Shown here one piece after another: positions 17,680-27,036 of a stretch of DNA of 64,000 bases. Under the pieces are notes generated by a model. That model was not told the origin of the DNA. It did not search any database and was given only the letters and a program-made list of their open reading frames with translations. The stretch spans positions 248,001 through 312,000 of the forward strand of contig NZ_JAEMEF010000001.1 of the NCBI RefSeq assembly GCF_016785945.1, in the 5' to 3' direction. The DNA is from Olleya sediminilitoris (GTDB lineage Bacteria; Bacteroidota; Bacteroidia; Flavobacteriales; Flavobacteriaceae). Every line of letters begins with the position of its first letter. Within the stretch, counting starts at the first letter, position 1. Made by a program: the position numbers and the translations under genes.

Positions 17680-18219
17680 TTATTTATCCGTTAATAGTTT
17701 TTTTAATGTATTCCAACGAGGATCTGTTTCCTCTTTGTCTTCTTTTTTATCTTTTAGCTTTGGGCTAAGTTCTTCTAATTTATCTAATATTTCAGAATCT
17801 AACGTTCCGTCTTCAACACCTGGATGAATACGCTTACTAGGTAGTGCTAACACTACTAATTCATAAATATACTGTTGTACATTTATTTCATATTCACCAT
17901 GAGGAATAATTAATATATCAATGTGATCATCGTTATATTCTTCCCCAAATTTTATTACCAAATCAAACTGATTTGCTATTGGTAGGTCAAAAGGCTCATT
18001 AGTAACATCACAATTGACATTAACTGTTCCTGAAACTTGAAAATTTAACTCTAGTAAAGTTGCTTTTTTTTCTAAAAGCAAATCTACTTTAATATCACTG
18101 GAGTTAAAATCCTCATATTCAAAATGATCAAAGAACGCTTGTTCAATTTTATAGTCAAAATGATGTTTCCCTACTTTTAAACCTACAAATGGTATTGTAA
18201 ATTCTTTTAATTGCTTCAT
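17680..18219 (-). CDS. DUF177/YceD family protein
   Basis: 179 residues from the ATG at 18219; an in-frame GTG two codons upstream is less likely. It has the DUF177 pattern with a beta-rich core (LELNFQVSGTVNVNCDVTNEPF), an acidic stretch (FGEEYNDDH) and a Lys/Glu-rich tail (KLKDKKEDKEETDPRWNTL). The Cys usually found after the VSGTV strand is present. The family is linked to 23S rRNA accumulation and is encoded directly before rpmF in most bacteria, as here (9 bp). Confidence 0.88.
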   Translation of the reverse strand: MKQLKEFTIPFVGLKVGKHHFDYKIEQAFFDHFEYEDFNSSDIKVDLLLEKKATLLELNFQVSGTVNVNCDVTNEPFDLPIANQFDLVIKFGEEYNDDHIDILIIPHGEYEINVQQYIYELVVLALPSKRIHPGVEDGTLDSEILDKLEELSPKLKDKKEDKEETDPRWNTLKKLLTDK

Positions 18220-18291
18220 TACCACATCTGTTTTGAGCCTGCAAATATATAAAATTTTCTTTACTTCTAAGACTTATAAACATTTTTTTGT

Positions 18292-19338
18292 TTATATCTT
18301 TCTTTTAGAGAATCTTAATGGGTTTTTATTAAGCTCTTGATATTCTTTTCTATTATTAAATATATGTATTCCTGTAAAGATTGCTTCTTTAAAAGAATTT
18401 ACATCTGCAGTACCTTTTCCTGCTATTTCATAGGCTGTACCGTGATCTGGACTAGTTCGCACACGATTTAAGCCTGCTGTATAATTTACACCTTGACCAA
18501 AAGATAATGTTTTAAATGGTATTAATCCTTGGTCATGATAAGAAGCTATAATGGCGTCAAAGTTTTTATAATTATCAGATCCAAAAAAGCTATCTGCTGC
18601 ATATGGACCAAAAACCAGCTTTCCTGAAGCTTTAATTTTTTGTAAAGTTGGCCTTAAAACAGTATCATCCTCTTCTCCAATAACACCATTATCTCCTGTA
18701 TGTGGATTAATACCTAGTACTGCTATTTTAGGTTTATTAATTTTAAAATCTTGTTTTAAAGAATTATAAACTGTTTCTACCTTTTTTTCAATAAGTTCTG
18801 GTGTAATATGTGTTGCAACATCTTTAACAGGTACATGATCTGTTAATAGTCCAACCCTTAATCCTTCTGAGACCATAAACATTAAACTATCACCTTCTAA
18901 TTCTTGATTTAAATAATCTGTATGTCCAGGAAATTTAAAAGATTCCGATTGAATATTATGTTTGTTTATTGGTGCTGTGACCAATACATCAATTGTGTTT
19001 TCTTTTAACGCTTTTGTAGCTTCTTCAAGAGATTTAATAGAATAAGCTCCTATTTTTTTATCCTCTTGACCAAATTTAATAATCACATTTTCTTTCCAGC
19101 AATTTAAAACATTAACACGCCCAGGAATAGCCTGAGCTACATTATGTATACCATTTAAATTAATATTTAATTTAAAATGGCTTTTAACAAAACTCATAGT
19201 TTTAATAGAGGCAAAAATAATAGGTGTACAAAAATCCAACATTCTATTATCTTCAAAAATCCTTAAGACAATTTCTGCTCCAATACCGTTTAAATCTCCA
19301 ATCGAGATTCCTAATTTAATATTTTCTTCTTTCTTCAT
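18292..19338 (-). CDS. pdxA: 4-hydroxythreonine-4-phosphate dehydrogenase
   Basis: 348 residues. Characteristic motifs are GISIGDLNGIGAEIVL at the N-terminus, APINKHNIQ, FPGHTDYLNQEL, LTDHVPVKDV and YHDQGLIPFKTLSFGQGVNYTAGL, with metal-binding His in GHTD, DHVP and YHDQG. It oxidises 4-phosphohydroxy-L-threonine in pyridoxal-phosphate synthesis, which indicates the DXP-dependent route. It is divergent from ribE with a 66-bp gap that contains TAAATTTG (19375-19382, minus strand), a good -7 box for pdxA. DUF177 and rpmF follow. Confidence 0.95.
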   Translation of the reverse strand: MKKEENIKLGISIGDLNGIGAEIVLRIFEDNRMLDFCTPIIFASIKTMSFVKSHFKLNINLNGIHNVAQAIPGRVNVLNCWKENVIIKFGQEDKKIGAYSIKSLEEATKALKENTIDVLVTAPINKHNIQSESFKFPGHTDYLNQELEGDSLMFMVSEGLRVGLLTDHVPVKDVATHITPELIEKKVETVYNSLKQDFKINKPKIAVLGINPHTGDNGVIGEEDDTVLRPTLQKIKASGKLVFGPYAADSFFGSDNYKNFDAIIASYHDQGLIPFKTLSFGQGVNYTAGLNRVRTSPDHGTAYEIAGKGTADVNSFKEAIFTGIHIFNNRKEYQELNKNPLRFSKRKI

Positions 19339-19374
19339 TAATACTACTAACTATTGTTTGTAAATTTACCAAAG

Positions 19375-19382
19375 CAAATTTA
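19375..19382 (-). promoter_or_regulatory. Putative -7 box for pdxA
   Basis: TAAATTTG on the minus strand is an exact TAnnTTTG match, 37 bp before the pdxA start codon. No clear -33 TTG at canonical distance was found. Confidence 0.45.
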
Positions 19383-19404
19383 ACCAAATAATACGATTAA
19401 GTAG

Positions 19405-19995
19405 ATGTTTACAGGAATAATTGAAACCCTTGGTACAGTCAAGCAACTAACTAGACTGAAAGATAATTTAGATATCACTATTGAAAGTACAATTACTAAC
19501 GAACTTAAAATTGATCAAAGTGTAGCGCATAATGGTGTTTGTTTGACTGTTGTCGAAATAAATGAAAACCAATACAAAGTTACTGCCATAAAAGAAACTT
19601 TAGACAAGACCAATATTGGTGACTTGCAATTAAATGATATTGTAAACATCGAGCGCGCAATGAAGCTTGGTGACAGACTAGATGGCCATATTGTACAAGG
19701 ACATGTAGATCAAACTGCAACTTGTGTTGAAGCGTCAGAAACTAATGGAAGTTGGCTATATACTTTTGAATACAATCCAAAATTAAATAACATTACTATT
19801 GAAAAAGGATCTATTACAGTTAACGGAGTAAGTTTAACGGTTGTAAACTCGCAAAAAAACAGTTTTAGTGTTGCTATTATACCTTACACACATGAACACA
19901 CTAATTTTAAGCACTTTAAAATTGGAACTAAAATAAACTTAGAATTTGATGTAATAGGTAAATATGTAAAACGATTAAATGAATTAAACGTTTAA
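19405..19995 (+). CDS. ribE: Riboflavin synthase (alpha subunit type)
   Basis: 196 residues made of two similar lumazine-binding repeats. The first opens MFTGIIETLGTVKQL with VAHNGVCLTVVEI; the second has GHIVQGHVDQTATC and KGSITVNGVSLTVV. It dismutates two 6,7-dimethyl-8-ribityllumazine molecules to riboflavin. The gene is also called ribC in some species. It stands alone, divergent from pdxA. Its last 12 bp overlap the convergent small gene at 19984. Confidence 0.96.
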   Translation: MFTGIIETLGTVKQLTRLKDNLDITIESTITNELKIDQSVAHNGVCLTVVEINENQYKVTAIKETLDKTNIGDLQLNDIVNIERAMKLGDRLDGHIVQGHVDQTATCVEASETNGSWLYTFEYNPKLNNITIEKGSITVNGVSLTVVNSQKNSFSVAIIPYTHEHTNFKHFKIGTKINLEFDVIGKYVKRLNELNV

Positions 19996-20211
19996 AGTTT
20001 TTTGTTTCATTATCAGCTTATAAACTCCATAAACCATACCTAAAGCAATTAAAATAACTAAACCACCATCTATAGGAAGACCAGGAGGTGGTGTGCTAGC
20101 TGCGCCACCAGGAGCTGCTGGCATTGGAGGTGTCGCAATATTTTGAGACACTACCACTGAACTTATTAACAAAAATAAGACAGGTACGATTAATGTTTTT
20201 ATTTTTTTCAT
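19984..20211 (-). CDS. Small exported protein with Pro/Ala/Gly linker and one membrane segment
   Basis: 75 residues from the ATG at 20211, whose first residues MKKIKTLIVPVLFLLISSVV form a good signal peptide; a longer frame to 20256 adds non-signal residues. The mature part is a Pro/Ala/Gly-rich linker (TPPMPAAPGGAAS, then TPPPGLPIDGG) and a C-terminal hydrophobic segment (LVILIALGMVYGVYKLI) ending in Lys. This architecture (signal, PPG-like linker, membrane tail) is common among short flavobacterial proteins of unknown role. It overlaps ribE tail to tail by 12 bp. Confidence 0.65.
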   Translation of the reverse strand: MKKIKTLIVPVLFLLISSVVVSQNIATPPMPAAPGGAASTPPPGLPIDGGLVILIALGMVYGVYKLIMKQKTLNV

Positions 20212-20427
20212 TGCTAATTTGAGGCTGTAAATGTATAAAAAAAACGTTTCTAACAAAACATTTAGTTCTCTTTTTTATTCAAAAACATCTTTAAAACGCT
20301 TTTTTTTTCGCTGAAATACAATTACCTAAGTGTTTTTACCGATTAATGTCAATTAATTTACATTTATATAATATAACCTTTTTATTACTTATTAATTATA
20401 TTTAAATCCTAATCTATAAAAATAATC

Positions 20428-21975
20428 CTATTCGTACATTTTTAAATATTTATCTTTTACTACTTGACCTACTGGTTTATTATCAATTTTACTTTCTAAC
20501 CAAGAAATAACATCTAGATATAAAAAAGCACGACGCTCAAATGGATGACCTTCATATTGCTTTAAAACTTCCAACAATTTAATAAATTCTTTTTTTATGT
20601 CCTGAGGATAAACATCCTGCAAGCCTCTAATAAATTTAATCATTTCTTTTTGCACTTCATGCAAATCATTCATTTTAATTAAAAACTTGTAGGTACTACG
20701 AAGCAAAGTTTCTAAATGATAATCTAAACCAGCTTCATAATGTGCTACAAGATTCAACACCCTTGAAAAACACAACAAATCTTCACGCATGGATAACGAT
20801 TTGTTAGAAATAATTTTATCTAAATAAAAGATGCACTCTTTATTATTACCTGCTCCAAAATGCAAACTAGCAAACTTATAGTAAAAGACCATTTTATGAT
20901 GCTCATCTATCTTACTACTAAATTTAATTAACTCTGTTTCAATTTGCGGTATTAACGTTAAACCTTCTTCAAAGCTTCCATCTATAAAAAATTGATTGAT
21001 TTTATGAAAATTACCATATAAAAAGACTAGAGAAGAGACATTTTCATCTTTAGGAAAATGTTTCTGATTAACAACCTCATAGAATTCGTCTAATTTTTTT
21101 ATAAATTTAGGCTTATTCTTGATAAAATATAAAGACTCTAATAAATAATTGTTTCCTTTTAAAAAAAACACAGGATTTAAACTAATCATATTTGGGTTTT
21201 CATAAAATAAATCCACCCACTTTAGGGCATACTTATAGCAGTTCAAAAAATCTTGCATTAAAAAACTATACCACAAATAAGCTTTGTATAACCATAATTT
21301 TTCTCTGAAACCTAAATCAGCACGCTTTACTTTAGGCAACCTGTCTTCAAAATAAGTAGTTACCGCTTGACTTTCTTCTTCATTTTTAACATAACCTGTT
21401 TTTAAAATTATACTATATAATTGTAATGATAAATTAGACAATTTACTAGTTATTACATTAGCTTCACTTAATGACTTTGCCTGTACAGTCAACTCGTCTG
21501 CACGACTACTTATACTTCTAGTTATGTATTGTGACTCAATAACCTTTTCAAGTTCTACAATTTCGTAAGCTAAATTTTTCTCCTCATTAACAATTGCAAG
21601 CTCTTTTGCTTTATCTAAAATTTTAAGACTTTGTTTATACAGTCCCTTGTGGTATAAAATAGAAGCAAAATCTAATTGCTCTCTTATTTGAGAACGTATA
21701 TTTTGATGAGACGGGTTAAGCTTTAAACTAATTAGTATTTGCTTGTACAAATGCGCTTTAACATTGGCTAATTGCTGTTTTTTAACAACTCCGCTTTTAA
21801 ATATAACAGCCTCGTTGTAAGATTGTGCTTTATCTAAAAGGTTAAATAAATTTAAAAATTTAGAATCCTGATTAACACCAAGCCTTCCCACATACAGCTT
21901 AAACTGTCGTTTTTCCGACTTAGTTAAAGATTTAACTAATAAAAATAAATTATCTTTTTGATCTTTAGTCATCAA
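20428..21975 (-). CDS. Cytosolic helical-repeat protein of unknown function
   Basis: 515 residues, with a double Met start (21975 or 21972). There is no signal peptide or membrane segment. Nearly the whole sequence is predicted helical. The N-terminus has KSLTKSEKRQFKLYV, and TPR-like pairs follow (ILYHKGLYKQSLKILDKAKELA, about 113-134, and others). I recognise no named family. It is divergent from leuA with a 144-bp gap, and its 3' neighbour is the small exported protein. Function cannot be assigned. Confidence 0.75.
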   Translation of the reverse strand: MMTKDQKDNLFLLVKSLTKSEKRQFKLYVGRLGVNQDSKFLNLFNLLDKAQSYNEAVIFKSGVVKKQQLANVKAHLYKQILISLKLNPSHQNIRSQIREQLDFASILYHKGLYKQSLKILDKAKELAIVNEEKNLAYEIVELEKVIESQYITRSISSRADELTVQAKSLSEANVITSKLSNLSLQLYSIILKTGYVKNEEESQAVTTYFEDRLPKVKRADLGFREKLWLYKAYLWYSFLMQDFLNCYKYALKWVDLFYENPNMISLNPVFFLKGNNYLLESLYFIKNKPKFIKKLDEFYEVVNQKHFPKDENVSSLVFLYGNFHKINQFFIDGSFEEGLTLIPQIETELIKFSSKIDEHHKMVFYYKFASLHFGAGNNKECIFYLDKIISNKSLSMREDLLCFSRVLNLVAHYEAGLDYHLETLLRSTYKFLIKMNDLHEVQKEMIKFIRGLQDVYPQDIKKEFIKLLEVLKQYEGHPFERRAFLYLDVISWLESKIDNKPVGQVVKDKYLKMYE

Positions 21976-22119
21976 TCTGTTTTTATTTTAATAAACTGAT
22001 TACCAGTATTTTATGTGGTTAATTTAAGCTTGAACATCGTAGTAATGCACTTAACAAGCCTACAAACGGTTATCCAAAGTATAAATTAGTAATTCAATAG
22101 AAAAATAATTCTCTCGAAA

Positions 22120-23295
22120 ATGTCGAAAAATAAAATACAAATATTTGATACTACACTAAGAGATGGCGAGCAAGTCCCTGGATGTAAACTTAATACAGAA
22201 CAAAAAGTTATCATCGCCAAACAGCTTGACAAATTAGGTGTAGATGTCATAGAAGCAGGATTTCCGGTATCTAGTCCAGGTGATTTTAAATCGGTTGAAG
22301 CCATATCAAAAATAGTGAAAAACGCGACAGTTTGTGGATTAACACGATCTGTTGAAAATGATATTAAAGTTGCTGGAGAAGCATTAAAACATGCTGTAAA
22401 ACCCAGAATACACACAGGAATAGGAACCTCTGACTCTCATATAAATCATAAATTTAAAAGCAACAAAGAAGACATTATACAACGTGCTTTTGCTGCTGTT
22501 AAATATGCAAAATCTTTTGTGGAAGATGTCGAGTTTTATGCTGAAGACGCAGGTAGAACAGATAACGAGTATTTAGCAAGAGTGTGCGAAGCTGCTATTA
22601 AAGCAGGAGCAACAGTACTAAATATACCAGATACAACAGGTTACTGCTTACCAAGTGAGTATGGTGCAAAAATTAAATACCTAAAAGAAAACGTAAAAGG
22701 TATTGAAAAAGCTATTTTATCTTGTCATTGCCACAACGATTTAGGTCTGGCAACAGCAAATTCTATTGAAGGTGTCATTAATGGAGCAAGACAAATAGAA
22801 TGTACCATAAACGGAATAGGTGAACGCGCAGGAAACACTGCTTTAGAAGAAGTTGTTATGGTATTAAAACAGCATCCTTATCTTAATCTTGACACCAATA
22901 TTAACACCCAAATGCTTTATGGACTAAGCCAACTAGTATCAGACAGTATGGGAATTTACACACAGCCTAATAAAGCCATTGTTGGGGCAAATGCTTTTGC
23001 ACATAGTTCTGGAATCCATCAAGATGGCGTTATAAAAAACAGAGCTACTTATGAGATTATCGACCCAAAAGATGTTGGTGTTACAGAATCTGCTATTGTA
23101 TTAACAGCAAGAAGCGGAAGAGCTGCTTTAGCATACAGAGCAAAAAATGTAGGCTATGAGCTTACGAAGCTTCAATTAGATGATGTTTATGCAAACTTTT
23201 TATCTTTTGCTGACAGAAAGAAAGAGGTAAACGATAATGATATTCATCAAATAATCGAAACAAGTAATGTTTATCAACAAATTAAATCAGCTTAA
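22120..23295 (+). CDS. leuA: 2-isopropylmalate synthase, short form
   Basis: 391 residues, against about 510 in the common bacterial enzyme. The HMGL-like TIM barrel is complete ([15 protein letters not shown] with the metal Asp; [16 protein letters not shown] and [14 protein letters not shown] with metal His residues), followed by a short linker domain. The C-terminal allosteric domain for leucine feedback is missing, so leucine inhibition may be absent or handled otherwise. It starts the leuACDB operon; leuC follows after 1 bp. A homocitrate or citramalate synthase role is excluded only by context. Confidence 0.92.
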   Translation: MSKNKIQIFDTTLRDGEQVPGCKLNTEQKVIIAKQLDKLGVDVIEAGFPVSSPGDFKSVEAISKIVKNATVCGLTRSVENDIKVAGEALKHAVKPRIHTGIGTSDSHINHKFKSNKEDIIQRAFAAVKYAKSFVEDVEFYAEDAGRTDNEYLARVCEAAIKAGATVLNIPDTTGYCLPSEYGAKIKYLKENVKGIEKAILSCHCHNDLGLATANSIEGVINGARQIECTINGIGERAGNTALEEVVMVLKQHPYLNLDTNINTQMLYGLSQLVSDSMGIYTQPNKAIVGANAFAHSSGIHQDGVIKNRATYEIIDPKDVGVTESAIVLTARSGRAALAYRAKNVGYELTKLQLDDVYANFLSFADRKKEVNDNDIHQIIETSNVYQQIKSA

Positions 23296-23296
23296 A

Positions 23297-24679
23297 ATGG
23301 GACAAACATTATTTGATAAAGTTTGGGATGCACATGTGGTTGATACAATTAAAAATGGCCCACAAATACTATACATTGACAAACACCTTATACATGAAGT
23401 TACCAGCCCACAAGCTTTTAACGAACTAGAAAACAGAAACATTCCTGTTTTTAGACCACAACAAATTGTCGCCACAGCAGACCACAACACACCGACTCAA
23501 AATCAACACCTGCCAGTAAAAGATGAATTATCAAGAAAACAACTAAAACAATTGTCCGAAAACTGTAAAAAAAACAATATAACTCTATACGAGCTAGGCC
23601 ATAAATACAATGGAATTGTACATGTCATGGCTCCAGAATTGGGTATCACTCAACCTGGTATGACTATAGTTTGTGGTGACTCACACACATCAACTCATGG
23701 TGCTTTTGGCTCTATAGCTTTTGGTATTGGCACCAGTCAAGTAGCACAAGTTTTTGCCAGCCAATGTTTATTGTTAACTAAGCCAAAAAGCTTAAGAGTA
23801 ACCGTTAACGGTACACTTAAAAAAGGCGTACTACCAAAAGATGTTATTCTATATATTATTTCAAAATTAGGCACAAATGCTGGCACAGGATACTTCTGTG
23901 AATACGCAGGAGATGTTTTTGAAAACATGTCTATGGAAGGCAGAATGACTGTCTGTAATATGAGTATCGAAATGGGAGCACGAGGAGGCATGATTGCACC
24001 AGACCAAACCACTTTTGACTATGTAAAAGGGAAAAAATTCGCACCTAAAGGCGAAGCGTTTGAAAAAAAAGTTAAGTATTGGAAAACACTACCAACCGAA
24101 GCAAACGCAACTTTTGATAAAGAATACACGTTTGAAGCTTCAGATATTGAACCAATGGTAACCTATGGTACAAATCCTGGAATGGGAATTAAAGTCACAG
24201 AAAATATCCCTACACTAAAAGACGCTTCGTTTGAAAAATCTTTAAAATATATGAATTTCAAACAAGGTGAATCTCTAATCAATAAACCTATTAATTTTGT
24301 ATTTATTGGAAGTTGCACAAATTCTAGAATTGAAGACTTTAGAGTTGCTGCAAGTTTTATAAAAGGAAAGAAAAAAGCCAATAACGTAACCGCTTGGTTA
24401 GTTCCAGGAAGTAAACAAGTAGAAACCCAAATAATTGAAGAAGGTTTAAAAACTATTTTTGATGACGCTGGTTTTGAACTGAGACAGCCAGGTTGTAGCG
24501 CTTGCCTAGCAATGAATGACGATAAGATACCACAAGGAGAGTATTGCGTTTCAACATCAAACAGAAATTTTGAAGGTCGACAAGGACAAGGTTCAAGAAC
24601 GATTTTAGCCAGTCCACTTGTTGCTGCAGCTACCGCTGTAGAAGGTAAAATTGTAGACGTCACTAAACAATTAAATTAA
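23297..24679 (+). CDS. leuC: 3-isopropylmalate dehydratase large subunit
   Basis: 460 residues from the ATG at 23297; a longer frame from 23267 overlaps leuA and is unlikely. Aconitase-family Fe-S ligands are visible: [14 protein letters not shown] upstream, [11 protein letters not shown] and [12 protein letters not shown]. With LeuD it isomerises 2- to 3-isopropylmalate. leuD follows after 2 bp. Confidence 0.97.
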   Translation: MGQTLFDKVWDAHVVDTIKNGPQILYIDKHLIHEVTSPQAFNELENRNIPVFRPQQIVATADHNTPTQNQHLPVKDELSRKQLKQLSENCKKNNITLYELGHKYNGIVHVMAPELGITQPGMTIVCGDSHTSTHGAFGSIAFGIGTSQVAQVFASQCLLLTKPKSLRVTVNGTLKKGVLPKDVILYIISKLGTNAGTGYFCEYAGDVFENMSMEGRMTVCNMSIEMGARGGMIAPDQTTFDYVKGKKFAPKGEAFEKKVKYWKTLPTEANATFDKEYTFEASDIEPMVTYGTNPGMGIKVTENIPTLKDASFEKSLKYMNFKQGESLINKPINFVFIGSCTNSRIEDFRVAASFIKGKKKANNVTAWLVPGSKQVETQIIEEGLKTIFDDAGFELRQPGCSACLAMNDDKIPQGEYCVSTSNRNFEGRQGQGSRTILASPLVAAATAVEGKIVDVTKQLN

Positions 24680-24681
24680 TT

Positions 24682-25272
24682 ATGGAAAAGTTTAAAACAT
24701 TACAATCAACAGCTATTCCATTAGCCATAGAAAACATTGACACAGACCAAATTATTCCTGCTAGATTTTTAAAAGCTACAGACAGAAAAGGTTTTGGTGA
24801 TAACGTATTTAGAGACTGGAGATTTAATAAAGACGAAACCACAAACAGTAGCTTTGTTTTAAACAATCCTAAGTATAATGGTCAAATTTTAGTTGCAGGA
24901 GACAATTTTGGTTGTGGTTCAAGCAGAGAACATGCTGCTTGGGCTTTAAGCGATTATGGACTTAAAGTAATTGTATCTAGTTTTTTTGCAGATATCTTTA
25001 AAGGTAATGCATTAAATAACGGACTATTACCTGTTCAAGTTTCAAAAGACTTTTTAAAAGTACTTCTTGACATAGTCACTAAAAATCCAAAAACACAACT
25101 AACGGTTGATTTAGAAAAACAATCTATATCTGTTAAAGGAACTTCATTTAAAGAATCCTTTGAAATTGACACTTATAAAAAAACATGTCTAATTAATGGC
25201 TATGATGATATTGACTATCTATTAAGTAAAAAAGAAACTATCAAAGCTTTTGAAGCTAAAAAAACCTACTAA
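24682..25272 (+). CDS. leuD: 3-isopropylmalate dehydratase small subunit
   Basis: 196 residues, normal LeuD length. Signature stretches are [31 protein letters not shown] and [19 protein letters not shown]. It forms the swivel domain of the LeuCD heteromer. It is tightly packed between leuC (2 bp) and leuB (11 bp). Confidence 0.97.
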   Translation: MEKFKTLQSTAIPLAIENIDTDQIIPARFLKATDRKGFGDNVFRDWRFNKDETTNSSFVLNNPKYNGQILVAGDNFGCGSSREHAAWALSDYGLKVIVSSFFADIFKGNALNNGLLPVQVSKDFLKVLLDIVTKNPKTQLTVDLEKQSISVKGTSFKESFEIDTYKKTCLINGYDDIDYLLSKKETIKAFEAKKTY

Positions 25273-25283
25273 CTATATACAAC

Positions 25284-26402
25284 ATGAAAATTAATATAGC
25301 TGTTTTACCAGGAGATGGTATTGGTCCAGAAGTAACAAACCAAGCCATTAAAGTATTAAAAGCAATTGCTTTAGAATTTGATCACACCTTTTTGTTTAAA
25401 GAAGCACCTGTTGGCGCTATAGCAATAGACCAACAAAACAACCCATTACCAGATCAAACATTAGATTTATGCAAATCTAGTGATGCTATATTATTTGGAG
25501 CTATTGGAGATCCAAAATATGATAACGATCCTACCGCTAAAGTAAGACCAGAACAAGGCCTATTAAAACTAAGAAAAGAATTAGGGCTATACGCCAACAT
25601 AAGACCTGTAAAAGCTTACGACATGCTACTAGAGAAGTCTCCTTTAAAAAGAGAAATTATTGAAGGCACAGATATTAGCATTTATCGTGAATTAACAGGA
25701 GGAATCTATTTTGGAAAAAAACACCTTAGCGAAGACGGAAACACTGCGTCTGATTTATGTGAATATTCTAAATATGAAATAGAACGCATTGCACATTTAG
25801 CTTTTAAAGCTGCCAGAAATAGAAAACAAAAAGTCACCTTAGTAGACAAAGCCAACGTGCTAGAAACATCACGTTTATGGCGCAAAGTTGTAACTAATTT
25901 AGCCAAAGGTTATCCAGATGTCACTTTAGACTTTTTATTTGTAGACAATGCTGCTATGCAAATGATACTTAACCCTAATCAGTTTGATGTTATTTTAACC
26001 GAAAATCTTTTTGGAGACGTCATTAGCGACGAAGCTAGCGTGATTGGAGGCTCTATTGGATTATTAGCATCTGCATCTGTTGGAAATAAACATGCTATGT
26101 TTGAACCAATCCATGGTTCATACCCTCAAGCCACAGGTAAAGATATAGCCAATCCTGTAGCATCAATCTTGAGCGCAGCAATGTTATTAGAACATTTTGA
26201 CTTACACGACGAAGCCAACCTAATTAAGAAAGGTGTAGAAAAGTCACTAAAGCTAGAAATTACTACACCTGATTTAAATACATCTTATGATAATATCACA
26301 ACATCTAAAGTTGGTGATTTTATAGCTGATTTTATTAGTAATCCAAATGATTCAAATATTAATTTTAACAATATTCACTTAGGACAATCTACTATTATAT
26401 AA
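25284..26402 (+). CDS. leuB: 3-isopropylmalate dehydrogenase
   Basis: 372 residues. It begins IAVLPGDGIGPEV and has the substrate Arg region (RPEQGLLKLRKELGLYANIRP), ELTGGIYFG, the Lys of VTLVDKANVLETS, and the metal/NAD motif ENLFGDVISDEASVIGGSIGLL. It oxidatively decarboxylates 3-isopropylmalate with NAD+. It is last in leuACDB, with a strong terminator 18 bp after the stop. Confidence 0.97.
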   Translation: MKINIAVLPGDGIGPEVTNQAIKVLKAIALEFDHTFLFKEAPVGAIAIDQQNNPLPDQTLDLCKSSDAILFGAIGDPKYDNDPTAKVRPEQGLLKLRKELGLYANIRPVKAYDMLLEKSPLKREIIEGTDISIYRELTGGIYFGKKHLSEDGNTASDLCEYSKYEIERIAHLAFKAARNRKQKVTLVDKANVLETSRLWRKVVTNLAKGYPDVTLDFLFVDNAAMQMILNPNQFDVILTENLFGDVISDEASVIGGSIGLLASASVGNKHAMFEPIHGSYPQATGKDIANPVASILSAAMLLEHFDLHDEANLIKKGVEKSLKLEITTPDLNTSYDNITTSKVGDFIADFISNPNDSNINFNNIHLGQSTII

Positions 26403-26419
26403 TCACTTACATTTTACAA

Positions 26420-26456
26420 AAAAAATGCCTGATATTGTTGTATCAGGCATTTTTTT
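26420..26456 (+). terminator. Terminator of the leuACDB operon
   Basis: ATGCCTGATA and TATCAGGCAT pair over 10 bp around TTGTTG. They are flanked by A-run and T-run, so the stem extends to about 15 bp and ends in seven T. Confidence 0.9.
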
Positions 26457-26481
26457 ACTTTACACATAAAAACAATACTTA

Positions 26482-26518
26482 AAAAAAGCCCCAAAACTAG
26501 ACGATTCGAGGCTTTTTT
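26482..26518 (-). terminator. Probable terminator of the amtB-glnB unit
   Basis: AAAAAAGCC (26482-26490) and GGCTTTTTT (26510-26518) pair, with a 19-nt loop. On the minus strand it ends in a T-run about 100 bp after glnB. It is weaker than the leu terminator opposite. Confidence 0.5.
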
Positions 26519-26615
26519 AACAAACTAACTAAAGATTAATATTCACATAAACAGTAGATCTGGATAGGATCTTATATTGTTTATTTTAGAATATTAAGCG
26601 TCTTTGATGTTTTAA

Positions 26616-26957
26616 TTATCTTAATGTTTTATTTCCTTTTTCTTTAGTTCTTATTTTATATGCTTCATCAATAGTTGATACAAAAATTCTACCATCACCA
26701 ATCTGCTCTGTACAGGCAGCTTCCATTATAGCCTTTATTGTTACTGCTTCAAAATCATCATTAACTATGATTGATAAATAACTTTTTACAGTAGTCTTTT
26801 TAGCTTTTTCAGAGGACTTCAAATCTAAATAGTCAGCATTTTCTTGACCCACTCCTGTAACATCCCAATGCGTAAAAAAAGTAACTCCAACTTCATGTAA
26901 TGCTGCTTTAACTTCTTCAAACTTTGATTGCCTTATAATAGCTTCTACTTTTTTCAT
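26616..26957 (-). CDS. PII-type nitrogen regulatory protein
   Basis: 113 residues with the PII fold: KKVEAIIRQSKFEEVKAAL at the start and the nucleotide-binding GDGRIFVSTIDEAYKIRT near the end. The T-loop (about residues 36-58, DVTGVGQENADYLDL onward) does not show the usual YRGxEY sequence with the uridylylated Tyr51, although a Tyr is present in NADYLD. It may be regulated by ligand binding alone. It lies 79 bp after amtB, the standard glnK-amtB partnership in reversed order, and probably gates AmtB. Confidence 0.9.
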   Translation of the reverse strand: MKKVEAIIRQSKFEEVKAALHEVGVTFFTHWDVTGVGQENADYLDLKSSEKAKKTTVKSYLSIIVNDDFEAVTIKAIMEAACTEQIGDGRIFVSTIDEAYKIRTKEKGNKTLR

Positions 26958-27036
26958 ATTTATCTCTTAAACTTAAGATACATAGTCCTTAAAATTATTA
27001 AGGACTATATTATCACACTTAAAACAAACTATTATT

